This document shows, piece after piece, positions 25,764 to 35,465 of a DNA stretch of 64,000 nucleotides. A program made the translations under genes and the position numbers. The DNA lies in the NCBI RefSeq assembly GCF_004119495.1, contig NZ_NRQU01000009.1, forward strand, positions 48,309 to 112,308, given 5' to 3'. The notes under the pieces were generated by a model that made no database searches, had not been told where the DNA came from, and was given only the letters and a program-made list of their open reading frames with translations. The DNA comes from Flavobacterium sp. YO12 (GTDB lineage Bacteria > Bacteroidota > Bacteroidia > Flavobacteriales > Flavobacteriaceae). Position 1 is the first letter of the stretch. Each line of letters begins with the position of its first letter.

Positions 25764-28700
25764 TTAGAATCCTAAATTAAGTCCCAAAGAAATTGTTCGT
25801 AAAGTAGGATAATCTAAATAACTACCGTTAGCTTCCTGAAAACTATATGGATTATAAAGATTAAAAGGATTAAGCGCCACAAGATTTAACTTACAGCTAT
25901 TCATTTTAAGAGCCTTTAAAGCATTTTCTGGCAATGCATAACTTAGTGTTATGTTTCTACAAGCGATTCTAAACGAATCAACTTCCCAAAATTTAGATGC
26001 AACTGAGTTTATAGATTCAAAAGCTGGATTTGGCATTGATCCATTTGGATTAACTGTTGGATCATATATATCATTCCAAATTGAAACTGTATTATCTACT
26101 ATTTGCGGAATTTTAGTTTTTAAAGATTTTCTTGCTTGGCTTCCAATATCGCTCCATCCATTTCCAAACGAAGCATTAACAACTGTATTCAAACTAAATG
26201 ATTTATAAGCAAAACGCAAAGTAGTTCCTATAGAATATTGAGTATTTGCTTTTGAAGCCAGCTGTACTTGATCGTTTACATCGATAATACCATCTGGAGC
26301 TGCAAATTTTCCATTTCCTAAATACGCACCTCTTACATCTGAGTAATACAACATTCCTGGTTTAAGATTTGCTACTGCTGTTCCAAACACCGAAGTAATA
26401 TTATACTTACTCACATATGCATTTATATCCTCCTGAGTTTTGAACATACCTATGTAATCATATCCCCAAACTCCATTATCTGATGAATATCCAGGTTTAG
26501 GATTCCATGGTTTTAAGATGTCCTCATCATTAAAATCTCCTTTAATAACTTTATCACCTGACCAGCCAAAACGTAAATCAATTCCATAACTTGTGTCTTT
26601 ACCAATTTTATCAGACCAGCCAACAGATAATTCATAACCATATGTATCTACCGAACCATAATTTTGTGCCGCTACTGTTCCTCCGATAGTAAAAGGAAGA
26701 TTACCAGTTTTGTTTAAAAGCAAATTAGTTCCTACATTATAATACGATTCTGCTGTAACACTTAATCTATTATTTAAAAATCTAGCATCAACACCAAAGT
26801 TCATTTTAAGTTCATCACTCCAAGTTGCGTCAGGATTTGGAGAAGCCTCCATTTTCCATCCATTTGTCAAGTCTGAATTTCCTCCAAAAACACCACCTTT
26901 GTAACCTTGGAAAGTATAACGTTGTCTCCATAACCAAGCCTTAGTATCATCTTTTCCTAAAAGACCAACAGAATATCTTACTTTAAGGAAATCTATAACT
27001 GAAGATTTAAAAAAGTCTTCTTTTGACATTACCCATCCAACAGATGCCGAATAAAAATTACCCCAGTAGTTTGCAGGAGCAAACTTTGTAGAAGCATCAG
27101 ATCTAAATAAGAACTCTGCTAAATATTTGTCATCATATGCATAGTTTACCCTTCCAACATATGATAAAGATCCTGATTCACTTTTTGTAGTAGAACCATC
27201 AATTGGCCCAGTCGCTGTATTAAACTGCCCATTTGTACCTTCTAGAACGTTTGATTTAAAAACAACTTCATTATTAGATGTTGCTTCAGATCTTTCTATT
27301 GCAAACAAACCACTTACATTATGTTTTCCAAAAGTACGATCGTAAGAAAAGTTTAAATTATACTGTTGAGATAAATTTGTTGTATTTGAAAAATACAAAC
27401 GATTTCCGTTATCATAAAATTTTGATCTAAGCGGTGGTGTTGTGATATCGTCATTATAAATATGACCATTAGTTCCCAAACCTGTAAATTGATACAATGT
27501 GTATCCAGTACCAACTTGAGTTCCTCTTCCACTACCCATAGTTCTAGCATATGCTCCTCTAGCCATTAATCCTTTTACGAAAGGAAATTTGTACTCTGTG
27601 TACATATTAATGGTCATTGTAGTAGCTGTAGTTTCAGCAAGATTATTTAAACGTTTAATTTCGTTATAGTGATAACGCTGATTACCATCATTATTATTAG
27701 GAAGCTCCATTGGAAGTCCATTTACATAATTTGGAATGTACGGTACGTGCATCAATAATTTATTGTAATCATTCTCTTCAACCTCTCCTCCAATTTTATT
27801 GAACGTTTTAGTCTGATCTGAGTAAAAACCAGACAACTGAATTCCAGCTTTCCAATTACTAGATAGTTTAATATCAGTACCAGCTCTAAAATTCCATTTT
27901 TCATAATCTAGAGTACTTAAGTTACCATTTTGTTTATAGTAAGAAACTCCAGCAAAATAAGTAGCTTTATCTGTTCCGCCACTCACATTTAAGTTCTGTC
28001 TTAAGTTAAAAGAAGGCTTCCATTCATCATCTAAATAGGTGTTCTTTAAAGTTTTGAAATATTCCAATTCATCGTCTGAAAAGAAATACTGAGGATCTGT
28101 TACAGGCTGATTGTAACCATTAGGTCCATTCATTATATTCACATACTTTCCAAACTCATATGCATTTAACGTTTTTGTCTGGTATGTTTTGTCATTGATA
28201 CCGTAAGAACCACTATAAGTAAATTTTGGATCTCCTTTTGTTCCTCTTTTAGTTGTTACTAAAACAACCCCTTGAGCAGAACGAGCTCCATAAATAGCAG
28301 CAGCCGCATCTTTCAAAAATGAAATACTTTCAACCTCAGATGCGTCTAAGTTATCAAACAAAGTACTGTCGTTTAAACCTTGCGCATCAATTTGTAACAC
28401 ACCATCAATTACATACAATGGATTAAGATTTCCACCATCTTTTGCTAATGAATAAGGCTGACGAATTGTTAAATTAGATTTTGCTCCAGGTCTTGTTGAT
28501 CCACCTGAAACTCCAACCCCTAAAACTCGTCCTTGCAACGCAGTTCCTAAATCACCAACAGGCAGATCTGAAATTTCACTCATCTTAGCGGTCACTACTG
28601 AACCCGTAAGATGGCTTTTCTTCTGACTTGCATATCCTACAACCACAATGTTTTCTAATTGATTTGAATCTTCTTCTAATTTCGCATCAATTACTGTTCT

Positions 28701-28982
28701 TCCTGAAAGAGGTAATTCCTTCTTTTTCATTCCAATAAAAGAAAAAACTAATGTTCCTCCAGCTTTTACTTTAATCTGATACTGCCCATTAAAATCTGTA
28801 GTGACAGTATTTTTTGTAGACTTTTCAGTTACGTTTACTCCAGGCATTACTCCTCCTGAATTATCTGTAACCGTTCCTGTCACGGTTACAGTTCCTTGAC
28901 TGTTTGTTGTTTGAGCATAACTCAGCACACTCATCAGTGTAAACAAAAGAAAACTACATCTTTTTATAAGTGCTTGTTTCAT
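25764..28982 (-). CDS. SusC/RagA-family TonB-dependent outer-membrane transporter
   Basis: The 1072-residue protein begins with a signal peptide (MKQALIKRCSFLLFTLMSVL, then SYAQ). Next come a carboxypeptidase-regulatory-like domain (residues about 33-112, GTVTDNSGGVMPGVNVTEKS), a TonB box region (ENIVVVGYASQKKSHLTGSV), the plug (residues about 120-240, PLYVIDGVLQIDAQG and AAAIYGARSAQGVVLVTTKR, both SusC signatures), and a 22-stranded barrel that ends in LRTISLGLNLGF with a terminal Phe. It imports glycan fragments using TonB energy. It is the first gene of the main operon, behind a 686-bp non-coding region with a recognisable promoter. No extra N-terminal signalling domain is present, so control does not appear to go through a linked anti-sigma factor. 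Confidence 0.97.
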   Translation of the reverse strand: MKQALIKRCSFLLFTLMSVLSYAQTTNSQGTVTVTGTVTDNSGGVMPGVNVTEKSTKNTVTTDFNGQYQIKVKAGGTLVFSFIGMKKKELPLSGRTVIDAKLEEDSNQLENIVVVGYASQKKSHLTGSVVTAKMSEISDLPVGDLGTALQGRVLGVGVSGGSTRPGAKSNLTIRQPYSLAKDGGNLNPLYVIDGVLQIDAQGLNDSTLFDNLDASEVESISFLKDAAAAIYGARSAQGVVLVTTKRGTKGDPKFTYSGSYGINDKTYQTKTLNAYEFGKYVNIMNGPNGYNQPVTDPQYFFSDDELEYFKTLKNTYLDDEWKPSFNLRQNLNVSGGTDKATYFAGVSYYKQNGNLSTLDYEKWNFRAGTDIKLSSNWKAGIQLSGFYSDQTKTFNKIGGEVEENDYNKLLMHVPYIPNYVNGLPMELPNNNDGNQRYHYNEIKRLNNLAETTATTMTINMYTEYKFPFVKGLMARGAYARTMGSGRGTQVGTGYTLYQFTGLGTNGHIYNDDITTPPLRSKFYDNGNRLYFSNTTNLSQQYNLNFSYDRTFGKHNVSGLFAIERSEATSNNEVVFKSNVLEGTNGQFNTATGPIDGSTTKSESGSLSYVGRVNYAYDDKYLAEFLFRSDASTKFAPANYWGNFYSASVGWVMSKEDFFKSSVIDFLKVRYSVGLLGKDDTKAWLWRQRYTFQGYKGGVFGGNSDLTNGWKMEASPNPDATWSDELKMNFGVDARFLNNRLSVTAESYYNVGTNLLLNKTGNLPFTIGGTVAAQNYGSVDTYGYELSVGWSDKIGKDTSYGIDLRFGWSGDKVIKGDFNDEDILKPWNPKPGYSSDNGVWGYDYIGMFKTQEDINAYVSKYNITSVFGTAVANLKPGMLYYSDVRGAYLGNGKFAAPDGIIDVNDQVQLASKANTQYSIGTTLRFAYKSFSLNTVVNASFGNGWSDIGSQARKSLKTKIPQIVDNTVSIWNDIYDPTVNPNGSMPNPAFESINSVASKFWEVDSFRIACRNITLSYALPENALKALKMNSCKLNLVALNPFNLYNPYSFQEANGSYLDYPTLRTISLGLNLGF

Positions 28983-29668
28983 AAATGTTTTTGTTTTGGT
29001 TAGGTTATTATTTAATGTTAGTTAGTCATGGTAAATGTGCCTCTTTATTTCTCTAAGATTTTAATGAAAACTTAAAGCGATAAAATTAAATGTTAAAAAC
29101 ACATTTATTTTTTTGTATCCCAAAAATATAACGATGATACATTACAACCGTCCTGCACTATCCTGCTTTAATGGCATTATCTAAAAAAAAGCAACTCAAA
29201 AAAACAATATTAATAAAAAATAGAAAGAATATGTATGCGATATCGAAAAATTAGGCAATATGTTTACGCATAATTAAATAGAAAGATAGCAATTTTAAGA
29301 AATGCAGCAGTATCTTCATCAAAACTAAAAATTAGCTGTTAATTTTGCAAAATAACACTGTGAAGCACTGAATTTTAAAGCGTTAACTTTACACTTATAA
29401 TTCAAATAAGAGGTTTTTACTTATCTTCAACAAGAGATATTAGAGTAATAAAACTTACAAATATTACAGCTTATGGGTTTTGAATATTCCTTAAAAATTT
29501 CACAAAAAATATTTTTTTTTTAAACGTAAATTCTGACCAATACTTTTTATAAGTGTAAAATGAACAAATATCCAGAATTCGCATCAAAAATAGTTCACCT
29601 AAAAACTATTAGAATAGCAGAACAATCAAATATTTTTGAAAAGGAAGTTTTTTTGTCGCGGTTAAAGT
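28983..29668. other. Long AT-rich control region upstream of SusC
   Basis: This 686-bp stretch holds no convincing gene. Its SusC-proximal part contains the promoter and direct repeat at 29121-29165, leaving a 5' leader of roughly 130 bases. The rest is strongly AT-rich with runs of A and T. A 39-codon plus-strand frame at 29560-29679 overlaps the pectinesterase stop and was not accepted. I see no clear terminator for the pectinesterase gene and no palindromic repeat of the families common elsewhere, which sets this gap apart. Confidence 0.75.
29121..29165 (-). promoter_or_regulatory. Promoter and CAGG direct repeat of the SusC operon
   Basis: Read on the minus strand, CAGGATAGTGCAGGA (29165-29151) has two CAGG words exactly 10 bp apart. 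It is followed by TTG at 29147-29145, then after 16 bases TATTTTTG at 29128-29121, a perfect match to the Bacteroidota -7 box TAnnTTTG. The spacing is slightly short. The same repeat occurs upstream of the genes starting at 52082 and 60384. Confidence 0.65.
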
Positions 29669-30655
29669 TTATTTACTAGGATTCCATCCGTTTAAAACTA
29701 AATCCCTAGTGTATTTTTTACCATCTGCTTTTTTTAGCTGATGCGACCATACAACTCTTTGAGACAAATCTTTTGCGCTCGATCCTTTACTTCCCAATTC
29801 AGCATAATACGCCGTTTTATCTTTATTAGGAAATCTGGTATCAATCCATGCGTTCCAACCTTCTGGTGCAATATGAGAACCAATATCAGTATTAATGAAA
29901 ACTGTTTGAGCGTATGGTCGCCAAGGTCTTCCCAAAAACACTTTATCTACCGATTTGTCTTTTGCAGTAAGTTTGCAATCAACAAAAACAAAACCGTAAG
30001 CTTGTCCTTGTGGTGTTGAAGCTGCTGTTATATAAGAATTCGTTAAACTTTCGATAGTACATTTATAAAAATAAGCCGTTGCAGCACCGAAAATAAAATC
30101 GGTTGTTCCGTTGATAAAACAATTTTCAAAATAAACTCGGGTATTTCCTTCTGATAAATAAAGCGTATCTTGATTTGCTAAAAGATTGCAATTTTTCACC
30201 ACAACCCTGTCGCTCTTTATGTGAAGCGCCACCGCCTGTCCTACTCTTCCTGCTGTGTTTTCGACAGTAAGATTTTCTAACGTACAATCATTTCCTTTAA
30301 TTAAAAAAGAATACGAAGTTCCAGTTCCAAACTCTTTTTTGCCCGATGCATCAATTTCTCTTAATGGTTTTCCTGAATAATCATCAAATGAAATAATGGT
30401 TTTATTTCTGTCAAGACCTTTTAAAGTAATGAATGGCTTAGTCGCTGGAATCTCTAATTTCTCCACATACTTTCCTGGCTTTATCCTAATTACAACTCTT
30501 TTTTCTGAATTGTCTTTTACATTATTCACCGCTTCTTGAATAGTTTTAAAATCTCCAGAACCGTCTTGTGCAACGGTTAATGCTAATTTATTATCGAGCG
30601 TTTGAGCTGATAGGGAAAGTGTTGTTATTAAAAATAAGGTTAGAATGTATTTCAT
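29669..30655 (-). CDS. CE8 pectin methylesterase
   Basis: The 328-residue protein has a signal peptide (MKYILTLFLITTLSLSAQ) and the whole CE8 beta-helix. It opens with LTVAQDGSGDFKTIQEAVNN. The catalytic segment is GQAVALHIKSDRVVVKNCNL, then LANQDTLYL near 160, DFIFGAATAYFYKC near 185 with the nucleophile Asp, and FLGRPWRPYAQTVFINTDIG near 240 with the substrate-binding Arg and Trp. It removes methyl esters from homogalacturonan, which makes the substrate accessible to the PL1 and PL10 lyases. It is the last gene of the operon-like run that starts at 52082. There is no pro-domain as in plant enzymes. Confidence 0.95.
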   Translation of the reverse strand: MKYILTLFLITTLSLSAQTLDNKLALTVAQDGSGDFKTIQEAVNNVKDNSEKRVVIRIKPGKYVEKLEIPATKPFITLKGLDRNKTIISFDDYSGKPLREIDASGKKEFGTGTSYSFLIKGNDCTLENLTVENTAGRVGQAVALHIKSDRVVVKNCNLLANQDTLYLSEGNTRVYFENCFINGTTDFIFGAATAYFYKCTIESLTNSYITAASTPQGQAYGFVFVDCKLTAKDKSVDKVFLGRPWRPYAQTVFINTDIGSHIAPEGWNAWIDTRFPNKDKTAYYAELGSKGSSAKDLSQRVVWSHQLKKADGKKYTRDLVLNGWNPSK

Positions 30656-30670
30656 ATGTTTTTTATTTTT

Positions 30671-30776
30671 TTGTCATTTCGACCGAAGGGAGAAATCACA
30701 CTAGAAATTCTGTACTGAATGCAGCCAATCTTTGTCGAGTTACGAGTGTGATTCCTCGTTCCTCAGAATGACAAAC
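30671..30776. repeat. Palindromic intergenic repeat, family 1
   Basis: Left end TTGTCATTTCGACCGAAGGG, right end CGTTCCTCAGAATGACAAA. It fills the gap between the GH127 and CE8 genes. Confidence 0.9.
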
Positions 30777-30793
30777 TTTTCGCTTACTTCATT

Positions 30794-32812
30794 TTAATGC
30801 GACATCCAAACCGTCATTTCTCCTTGCCCTTTATTTCCCCAAGCAAAATACGGAATTAGTTTTACAGGTACCGAAGTCGCATCTTTAGAAGAAAGCGGTT
30901 TGTATAAAGTTTTATTCCATGAATTATTCGGATTTATAAAAGCTTCTGCTTCAATACTTACTAAGTCTCTATTGTTTAAAGTAAAATGGTTCGTTGTAAA
31001 TTTAGAATTCAATTTTAAAGCAACATCATTTACGCTTGTTTTTGCAGGAAGCTGATCTGACTCTAAACAATACACCAAAGGCCCTCTTTTTACCGCAACT
31101 TGATTTTTAACTTCTTCAACCAACGGATTAGCTTCCATCAATTCAACTGGCATTGGAAGATTCAATTCAATAACATCTCCTTTTTTCCATTTTTGGTTTA
31201 ATTTCAAATAAGTTCCAGAAACGATTTTATCATTAATTTTTGAATTATTCACCGAAACTTCAGCGTTCTGACTCCAACCCGGAATTCTTAAAAAGAAATT
31301 TTGTAAATCTTTTGGAGCTTTTACAATTTTCAACGTTATTTTTCCGTCCCAAGGATAATTAGTTTGCTGTTCCATTTCGATTTCTTCTCCATTTAAAGAT
31401 TTTGTTTTTAATTGATTACTTCCGTATAAATTTACATACAATCCTTCTTTTGAAATATTGTAAGCGTAATTACCAACTTCAGCAATAGTTCTGGTTACGT
31501 TTGGAGCACAACAGTTTGATAAAGCGATATAACCTTCACGTTCATTTCCCCATCTTTGGTGAAATGGTAAATCGTTAGAAACATTTAGCGGATTGTTATA
31601 AAGGAATTTTTCTCCTTCTAAATCCATTCCCGAAAGTACACTATTGTATAATGCTAATTCAACGATATCAGCATATTTGGCATCTCCCGTAATTTGAAGC
31701 ATTCTCCAGTTCCATAGAACATTTCCAATGTTGGCGCAGGTTTCTGTATGTGCTGTTGCATTTGGCAGTTGAAAAGGTCTTCCATACGCTTGATGGATTT
31801 TCTGAACTACCGTCGGATCATAAGACGTTCCGTCTGGAGAAACACCATCGTATAAAGAACCGCAAGCGCCTGTAATGTACATTTTGCGATACGTTACATC
31901 ATCCCAAATAGATTCTAAATTGTCCAATAATTTCTTTTCTCCAGTTTCTGCATATAAATCAGCAACTCCGGCGTAAAGGTAATTCGCTCTTACAGCATGT
32001 CCCATTGCAGTTGTTTGCTGCCTGAACGGAATTCGATCTTGATTATCATCGGTTCCATCATTTGTAGTTCCGCGAATGTCAATTAAATTATTGGCCAATT
32101 CCAGATATTTAGGATTCTTGGTCGTTCTGTACATTTCGACAATTCCCATATAATGAGACGGACAAATTGCATTTCGAGTCAATTCTGGCGAAGCTTTTTT
32201 GTAGAAATCATATAAGAAATCTGCAACTCCTTTTCCAATATTCAAGAAGTTCGTTTTTCCTGTGGCACGATAATGAATACAAGCTGCAGTCATTAAATGT
32301 CCCATATTGTATTTTTCAAAACCCAATTGTTTTTTCACTTCTTCTGGCCCTAAAGTTCCCCAGCGTTCGTCAATTAAAACCGGCGTATGAATATAACCGT
32401 CTTTACGCTGTACTTTCGCGAAAAGCGCAATAGCTTTATCCATTTCCGCATCGAGTTTTTTATCTTTTGTAACGGCATAAGTCGCAGCCATTCCTTCAAA
32501 AATCTTGTAGAAATCACCATCATGAAACGAAGGTCCTTTAAAAGTTCCCTTGCTTATTCCTGCTGCAATTTCGAAGTTTTTGTAAGCATGCGAAACTTCA
32601 TCGTTATGATACAAATCCCACATGTAAGGCAAGGTGTTTTTGGTTTCTACATCAAATTGTTCTTTCCAAAAACCGTTTATCCATTTTACATCTTGCAGGC
32701 CTACACTCTGCAGTTTCGAATACGGACTTTGTGAATTAGCAACCAAACCTTTGTTCTGCGCAAACATTACAGTTGAAAGAAATAAAGAGGATATGATGAT
32801 GTTCTTTTTCAT
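30794..32812 (-). CDS. GH127 beta-L-arabinofuranosidase-family enzyme
   Basis: The 672-residue protein has a signal peptide (MKKNIIISSLFLSTVMFAQ). The (alpha/alpha)6 barrel begins with VKWINGFWKEQFDVETKNTL, and the family's zinc/cysteine centre is present: AHTETCANIGNVLWNWRML near residue 355 supplies Glu and Cys, and ALSNCCAPNVTRTIAEVGNY near 435 supplies the Cys pair, one of which is the nucleophile. A C-terminal beta-sandwich (residues about 470-672) completes the usual length. GH127 removes terminal beta-L-arabinofuranose; RG-II is one source of such a linkage, and plant extensin is another. Members of the group acting on other sugars are also known, so the family is firm but the substrate is inferred from the locus. 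Confidence 0.92.
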   Translation of the reverse strand: MKKNIIISSLFLSTVMFAQNKGLVANSQSPYSKLQSVGLQDVKWINGFWKEQFDVETKNTLPYMWDLYHNDEVSHAYKNFEIAAGISKGTFKGPSFHDGDFYKIFEGMAATYAVTKDKKLDAEMDKAIALFAKVQRKDGYIHTPVLIDERWGTLGPEEVKKQLGFEKYNMGHLMTAACIHYRATGKTNFLNIGKGVADFLYDFYKKASPELTRNAICPSHYMGIVEMYRTTKNPKYLELANNLIDIRGTTNDGTDDNQDRIPFRQQTTAMGHAVRANYLYAGVADLYAETGEKKLLDNLESIWDDVTYRKMYITGACGSLYDGVSPDGTSYDPTVVQKIHQAYGRPFQLPNATAHTETCANIGNVLWNWRMLQITGDAKYADIVELALYNSVLSGMDLEGEKFLYNNPLNVSNDLPFHQRWGNEREGYIALSNCCAPNVTRTIAEVGNYAYNISKEGLYVNLYGSNQLKTKSLNGEEIEMEQQTNYPWDGKITLKIVKAPKDLQNFFLRIPGWSQNAEVSVNNSKINDKIVSGTYLKLNQKWKKGDVIELNLPMPVELMEANPLVEEVKNQVAVKRGPLVYCLESDQLPAKTSVNDVALKLNSKFTTNHFTLNNRDLVSIEAEAFINPNNSWNKTLYKPLSSKDATSVPVKLIPYFAWGNKGQGEMTVWMSH

Positions 32813-32830
32813 TTTGAATTAATTTTTTGT

Positions 32831-32981
32831 TTGCCACGAATTACACTAATTGCACTAATTTTTTCTTTTTCTTGCCACAGATTAAAAGGATTAGCATAGA
32901 TTATTTAGTATAAAAATCATTCTAATCCTTTTAATCTGTGGCAAAAAACTAATTCGTGGAAATTAGTGCGATTCGTGGCAA
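32831..32981. repeat. Nested palindrome, family 3
   Basis: Outer arms TTGCCACGAATTACACTAAT and a complement ending at 32981; inner arms TGCCACAGATTAAAAGGATT and AATCCTTTTAATCTGTGGCA. It is a two-level version of the structure at 4790 and fills the PL1-GH127 gap. Confidence 0.9.
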
Positions 32982-32990
32982 AACCATTTT

Positions 32991-35450
32991 TTATTTAATA
33001 AAGAAATTAATGGTTCTGCTCATAGAATCTCCGTCTGCATCTTTTACCGTTACTACGAAAGAAGCAAATCCTTTTTCAACAGCTGTAAACTGAATTTCTT
33101 TTCCTTTTAAAACCACTTTTCCATTTTTAAGATCCGAGAAAGTATACACTGGTTTGTTTTCATAACCTTTGAAATAATCTGCAGCACTTAAAGTCTTTTT
33201 ATCTCCAGAATTCACAAAATAATGAGGTTGAGCAAGCCAATCTAAATAATTATCCAATTGCGTAAATCCGTCTTTATCTGTATCTTGATTTGCATCTGAG
33301 AAATCTCCAGCTTTCGAATTTTCATTTAAACCAAAAGCTTTTTCCCACCAGTTTGGCAATCCATCGTGATCTGTATCCCAATCTGCTGGACGAGTTTCCG
33401 ACGCAAAATTTGGCCATCCTCCTGCATCCTGTTCGTTATCAATCATGCCACCTAAACCACTTTTGCTTCCTTTGTAAGTGAAAGTTCCTTTTAAAGTTTC
33501 ATCTACGATTCTATTATCGTGTTTATCAAAAAACGGCTGATTCGCCCCAACATCTGAAAGTACATTTTTATACGCCGCTTTCGCTGATTGTGTTTCTACG
33601 TAAGAAGGAAAAAACGGTTTATCTACGAAAGTTTCATATTCTACTTTCTCATTATGACTTATAGTCGATTTTCTGCCTTTATCCTGAGATTTCTCATCAA
33701 AATAACCCGGCATAATGTTTCCGACAAAATAATAACGCTGCATACCTTTTCCAACACCTTCATGCTGCGCATTTAATGCCACAAATATGGTAGTTGAAGC
33801 ACCTGGTTTATAAAAATTGTTTACAAAATTTACTTCGTTAGCTCCTCCGTCAGTTGTTCTTCCTCCCCAGTTGTAAACCACATTGTTTGTGATATCCAAT
33901 CTTCCTGTGTAATAACCGTCACCGTTTAAACCACCGCCAATACTCCAGTTTCGACCTTGATTATGCGCCAGTAAATTATGATGAAAACTACCAATATCAC
34001 CGCCAATAGTCGCAGCAAAACCGTGCATTTTTCCAGTAGGATATTTATCATGTCCCGCCACATTTAAAGCTTCTGAAATTAAAGTTCTTTGCAACGAAAT
34101 ATGATGCGCACCACGTGAACTAAACGATTCATCGATCGTCCAGCTTATTGAACAGTGATCAATTATACTATAATCTGCACCTGTTAATCCCATTCCGTCA
34201 AAAGTTGTTCCTCCGCCAATACGCACTGTTAGAAAGCGAATTACTCCATCATTTCCTGTCAATCCAATTGGTGCTCTGCTGATTGTGATTCCTTCTCCCG
34301 GAGCTGTTTGTCCCGCAATAGTAATATAAGGCTGATTTGCCACTAATCTCGAAGCCAGTTTTATATTTCCCGAAACATTAAAAACGATCGTTCTTGGTCC
34401 AATTTCCTGATTGATCGCATCACGTAAACTTCCCGGTCCGTCATCATTTAAATTGGTTACTTCAATTACTTTTCCTCCACGTCCACCAACAGCATAGCGA
34501 CCATAGCCTTCTGCACCCGGAAAAGCCAATTGTGCAGGTTTAAACGACCATACATTTCCTAAAGTCACTTCACCTTTAGTATCAACTTCATCGACTCTCC
34601 AATAGTAAGTTGTACCACTGTATAAATCAGAAACTGTAAAAGATTTGTCCGTTAGTTTTCCTTTAAATTCTTTTGAAGATTCAGTTGCATTTTCTACTGC
34701 ATTTTTATCTTCACCGAAATAAATTTTATGCGATGCTACGTTTTTTACAGCGTCCCATTTTAGAGTTAAAGTTTTACCCACTTCAACATGTTCGTCTCTA
34801 TTTTTAGGTTCCGGAGTTCTTGCCTGATTCATCAAATTTGGTGTATCAATTTCAAAACCGTTAATTACAATTTGCTTAACAACATCTGGATTAGAAGTCG
34901 GATCAATTTCAAAACGAACAATTACATCTTTTCCTTTTTCAGCATTAAAAGTAATATACGCCATCGAAGCATCAATTTTAGCATTGGCTCTCTGACTCGC
35001 ATTTACTGTTTCCTGAAGTTTTCCGTTTATGAAGATTTTGATTGGAGAAAAAGTTTTCCCTGTAATGACATCAAAAGCGTTATGAAAAGTCAAAAGTGTA
35101 TGTTTTCCCGATTTCAATCCACTGATTTTTAATTCCAAATTTTCGGAAGTAACCAAACCGTCGCTTCCTAATTTGTTGTAAAACGGAGCGCTCATTCCAA
35201 CTTTGTACCATTTAGAAGTAAAGTTTCCTTTTAACTTAAATGATACATTATTAAATGATTTTTCAGCTTCTTTACCTTCATTAATCACCCACGAATCATA
35301 ACTTGGGGCATGAACTTCTTCCAGTCTTCTTTGAAAAAAGTCAAAGTCAACTTTTACAATTTGTTTATCAGTATTTTGAACTGATTGTGCTTGTCCATTT
35401 GTGGTCAAAAATAGGGACAAAACTGCAGCACTTATTAATTTCTTTATCAT
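32991..35450 (-). CDS. Multidomain PL1 pectate lyase with FnIII and calcium loops
   Basis: The start is ATG 35450 (MIKKLISAAVLSLFLTTNGQ); the longer frame would use a TTG four codons upstream. The 819-residue protein has a signal peptide and then a beta-sandwich of carbohydrate-binding appearance (residues about 30-205, KIFINGKLQETVNASQRANA). A fibronectin III domain (about 222-305, GTTYYWRVDEVDTKGEV) precedes the PL1 catalytic helix (about 310-630), which starts AFPGAEGYGRYAVGGRGGK and contains YITIAGQTAPGEGITISRA and SIIDHCSISWTIDESFSS. After it come calcium loops DTDHDGLPNWWEKAFGLNE and DTDKDGFTQLDNYLDW and an Ig/cadherin-like tail. It is the largest lyase here and probably binds intact polymer. 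Confidence 0.93.
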   Translation of the reverse strand: MIKKLISAAVLSLFLTTNGQAQSVQNTDKQIVKVDFDFFQRRLEEVHAPSYDSWVINEGKEAEKSFNNVSFKLKGNFTSKWYKVGMSAPFYNKLGSDGLVTSENLELKISGLKSGKHTLLTFHNAFDVITGKTFSPIKIFINGKLQETVNASQRANAKIDASMAYITFNAEKGKDVIVRFEIDPTSNPDVVKQIVINGFEIDTPNLMNQARTPEPKNRDEHVEVGKTLTLKWDAVKNVASHKIYFGEDKNAVENATESSKEFKGKLTDKSFTVSDLYSGTTYYWRVDEVDTKGEVTLGNVWSFKPAQLAFPGAEGYGRYAVGGRGGKVIEVTNLNDDGPGSLRDAINQEIGPRTIVFNVSGNIKLASRLVANQPYITIAGQTAPGEGITISRAPIGLTGNDGVIRFLTVRIGGGTTFDGMGLTGADYSIIDHCSISWTIDESFSSRGAHHISLQRTLISEALNVAGHDKYPTGKMHGFAATIGGDIGSFHHNLLAHNQGRNWSIGGGLNGDGYYTGRLDITNNVVYNWGGRTTDGGANEVNFVNNFYKPGASTTIFVALNAQHEGVGKGMQRYYFVGNIMPGYFDEKSQDKGRKSTISHNEKVEYETFVDKPFFPSYVETQSAKAAYKNVLSDVGANQPFFDKHDNRIVDETLKGTFTYKGSKSGLGGMIDNEQDAGGWPNFASETRPADWDTDHDGLPNWWEKAFGLNENSKAGDFSDANQDTDKDGFTQLDNYLDWLAQPHYFVNSGDKKTLSAADYFKGYENKPVYTFSDLKNGKVVLKGKEIQFTAVEKGFASFVVTVKDADGDSMSRTINFFIK

Positions 35451-35465
35451 TTTAATTAGCAATAG

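Noticed and set aside
29560..29679. Plus-strand 39-codon frame (MNKYPEFASKIVHLKTIRIA...)
   Set aside because: No clear ribosome site or promoter, no recognisable family, and it overlaps the 3' end of the pectinesterase gene. Chance frame in AT-rich sequence is more likely.
35451..35462. TTG start four codons upstream of the multidomain PL1 gene
   Set aside because: ATG at 35450 begins a normal signal peptide and has better spacing to the preceding gene.
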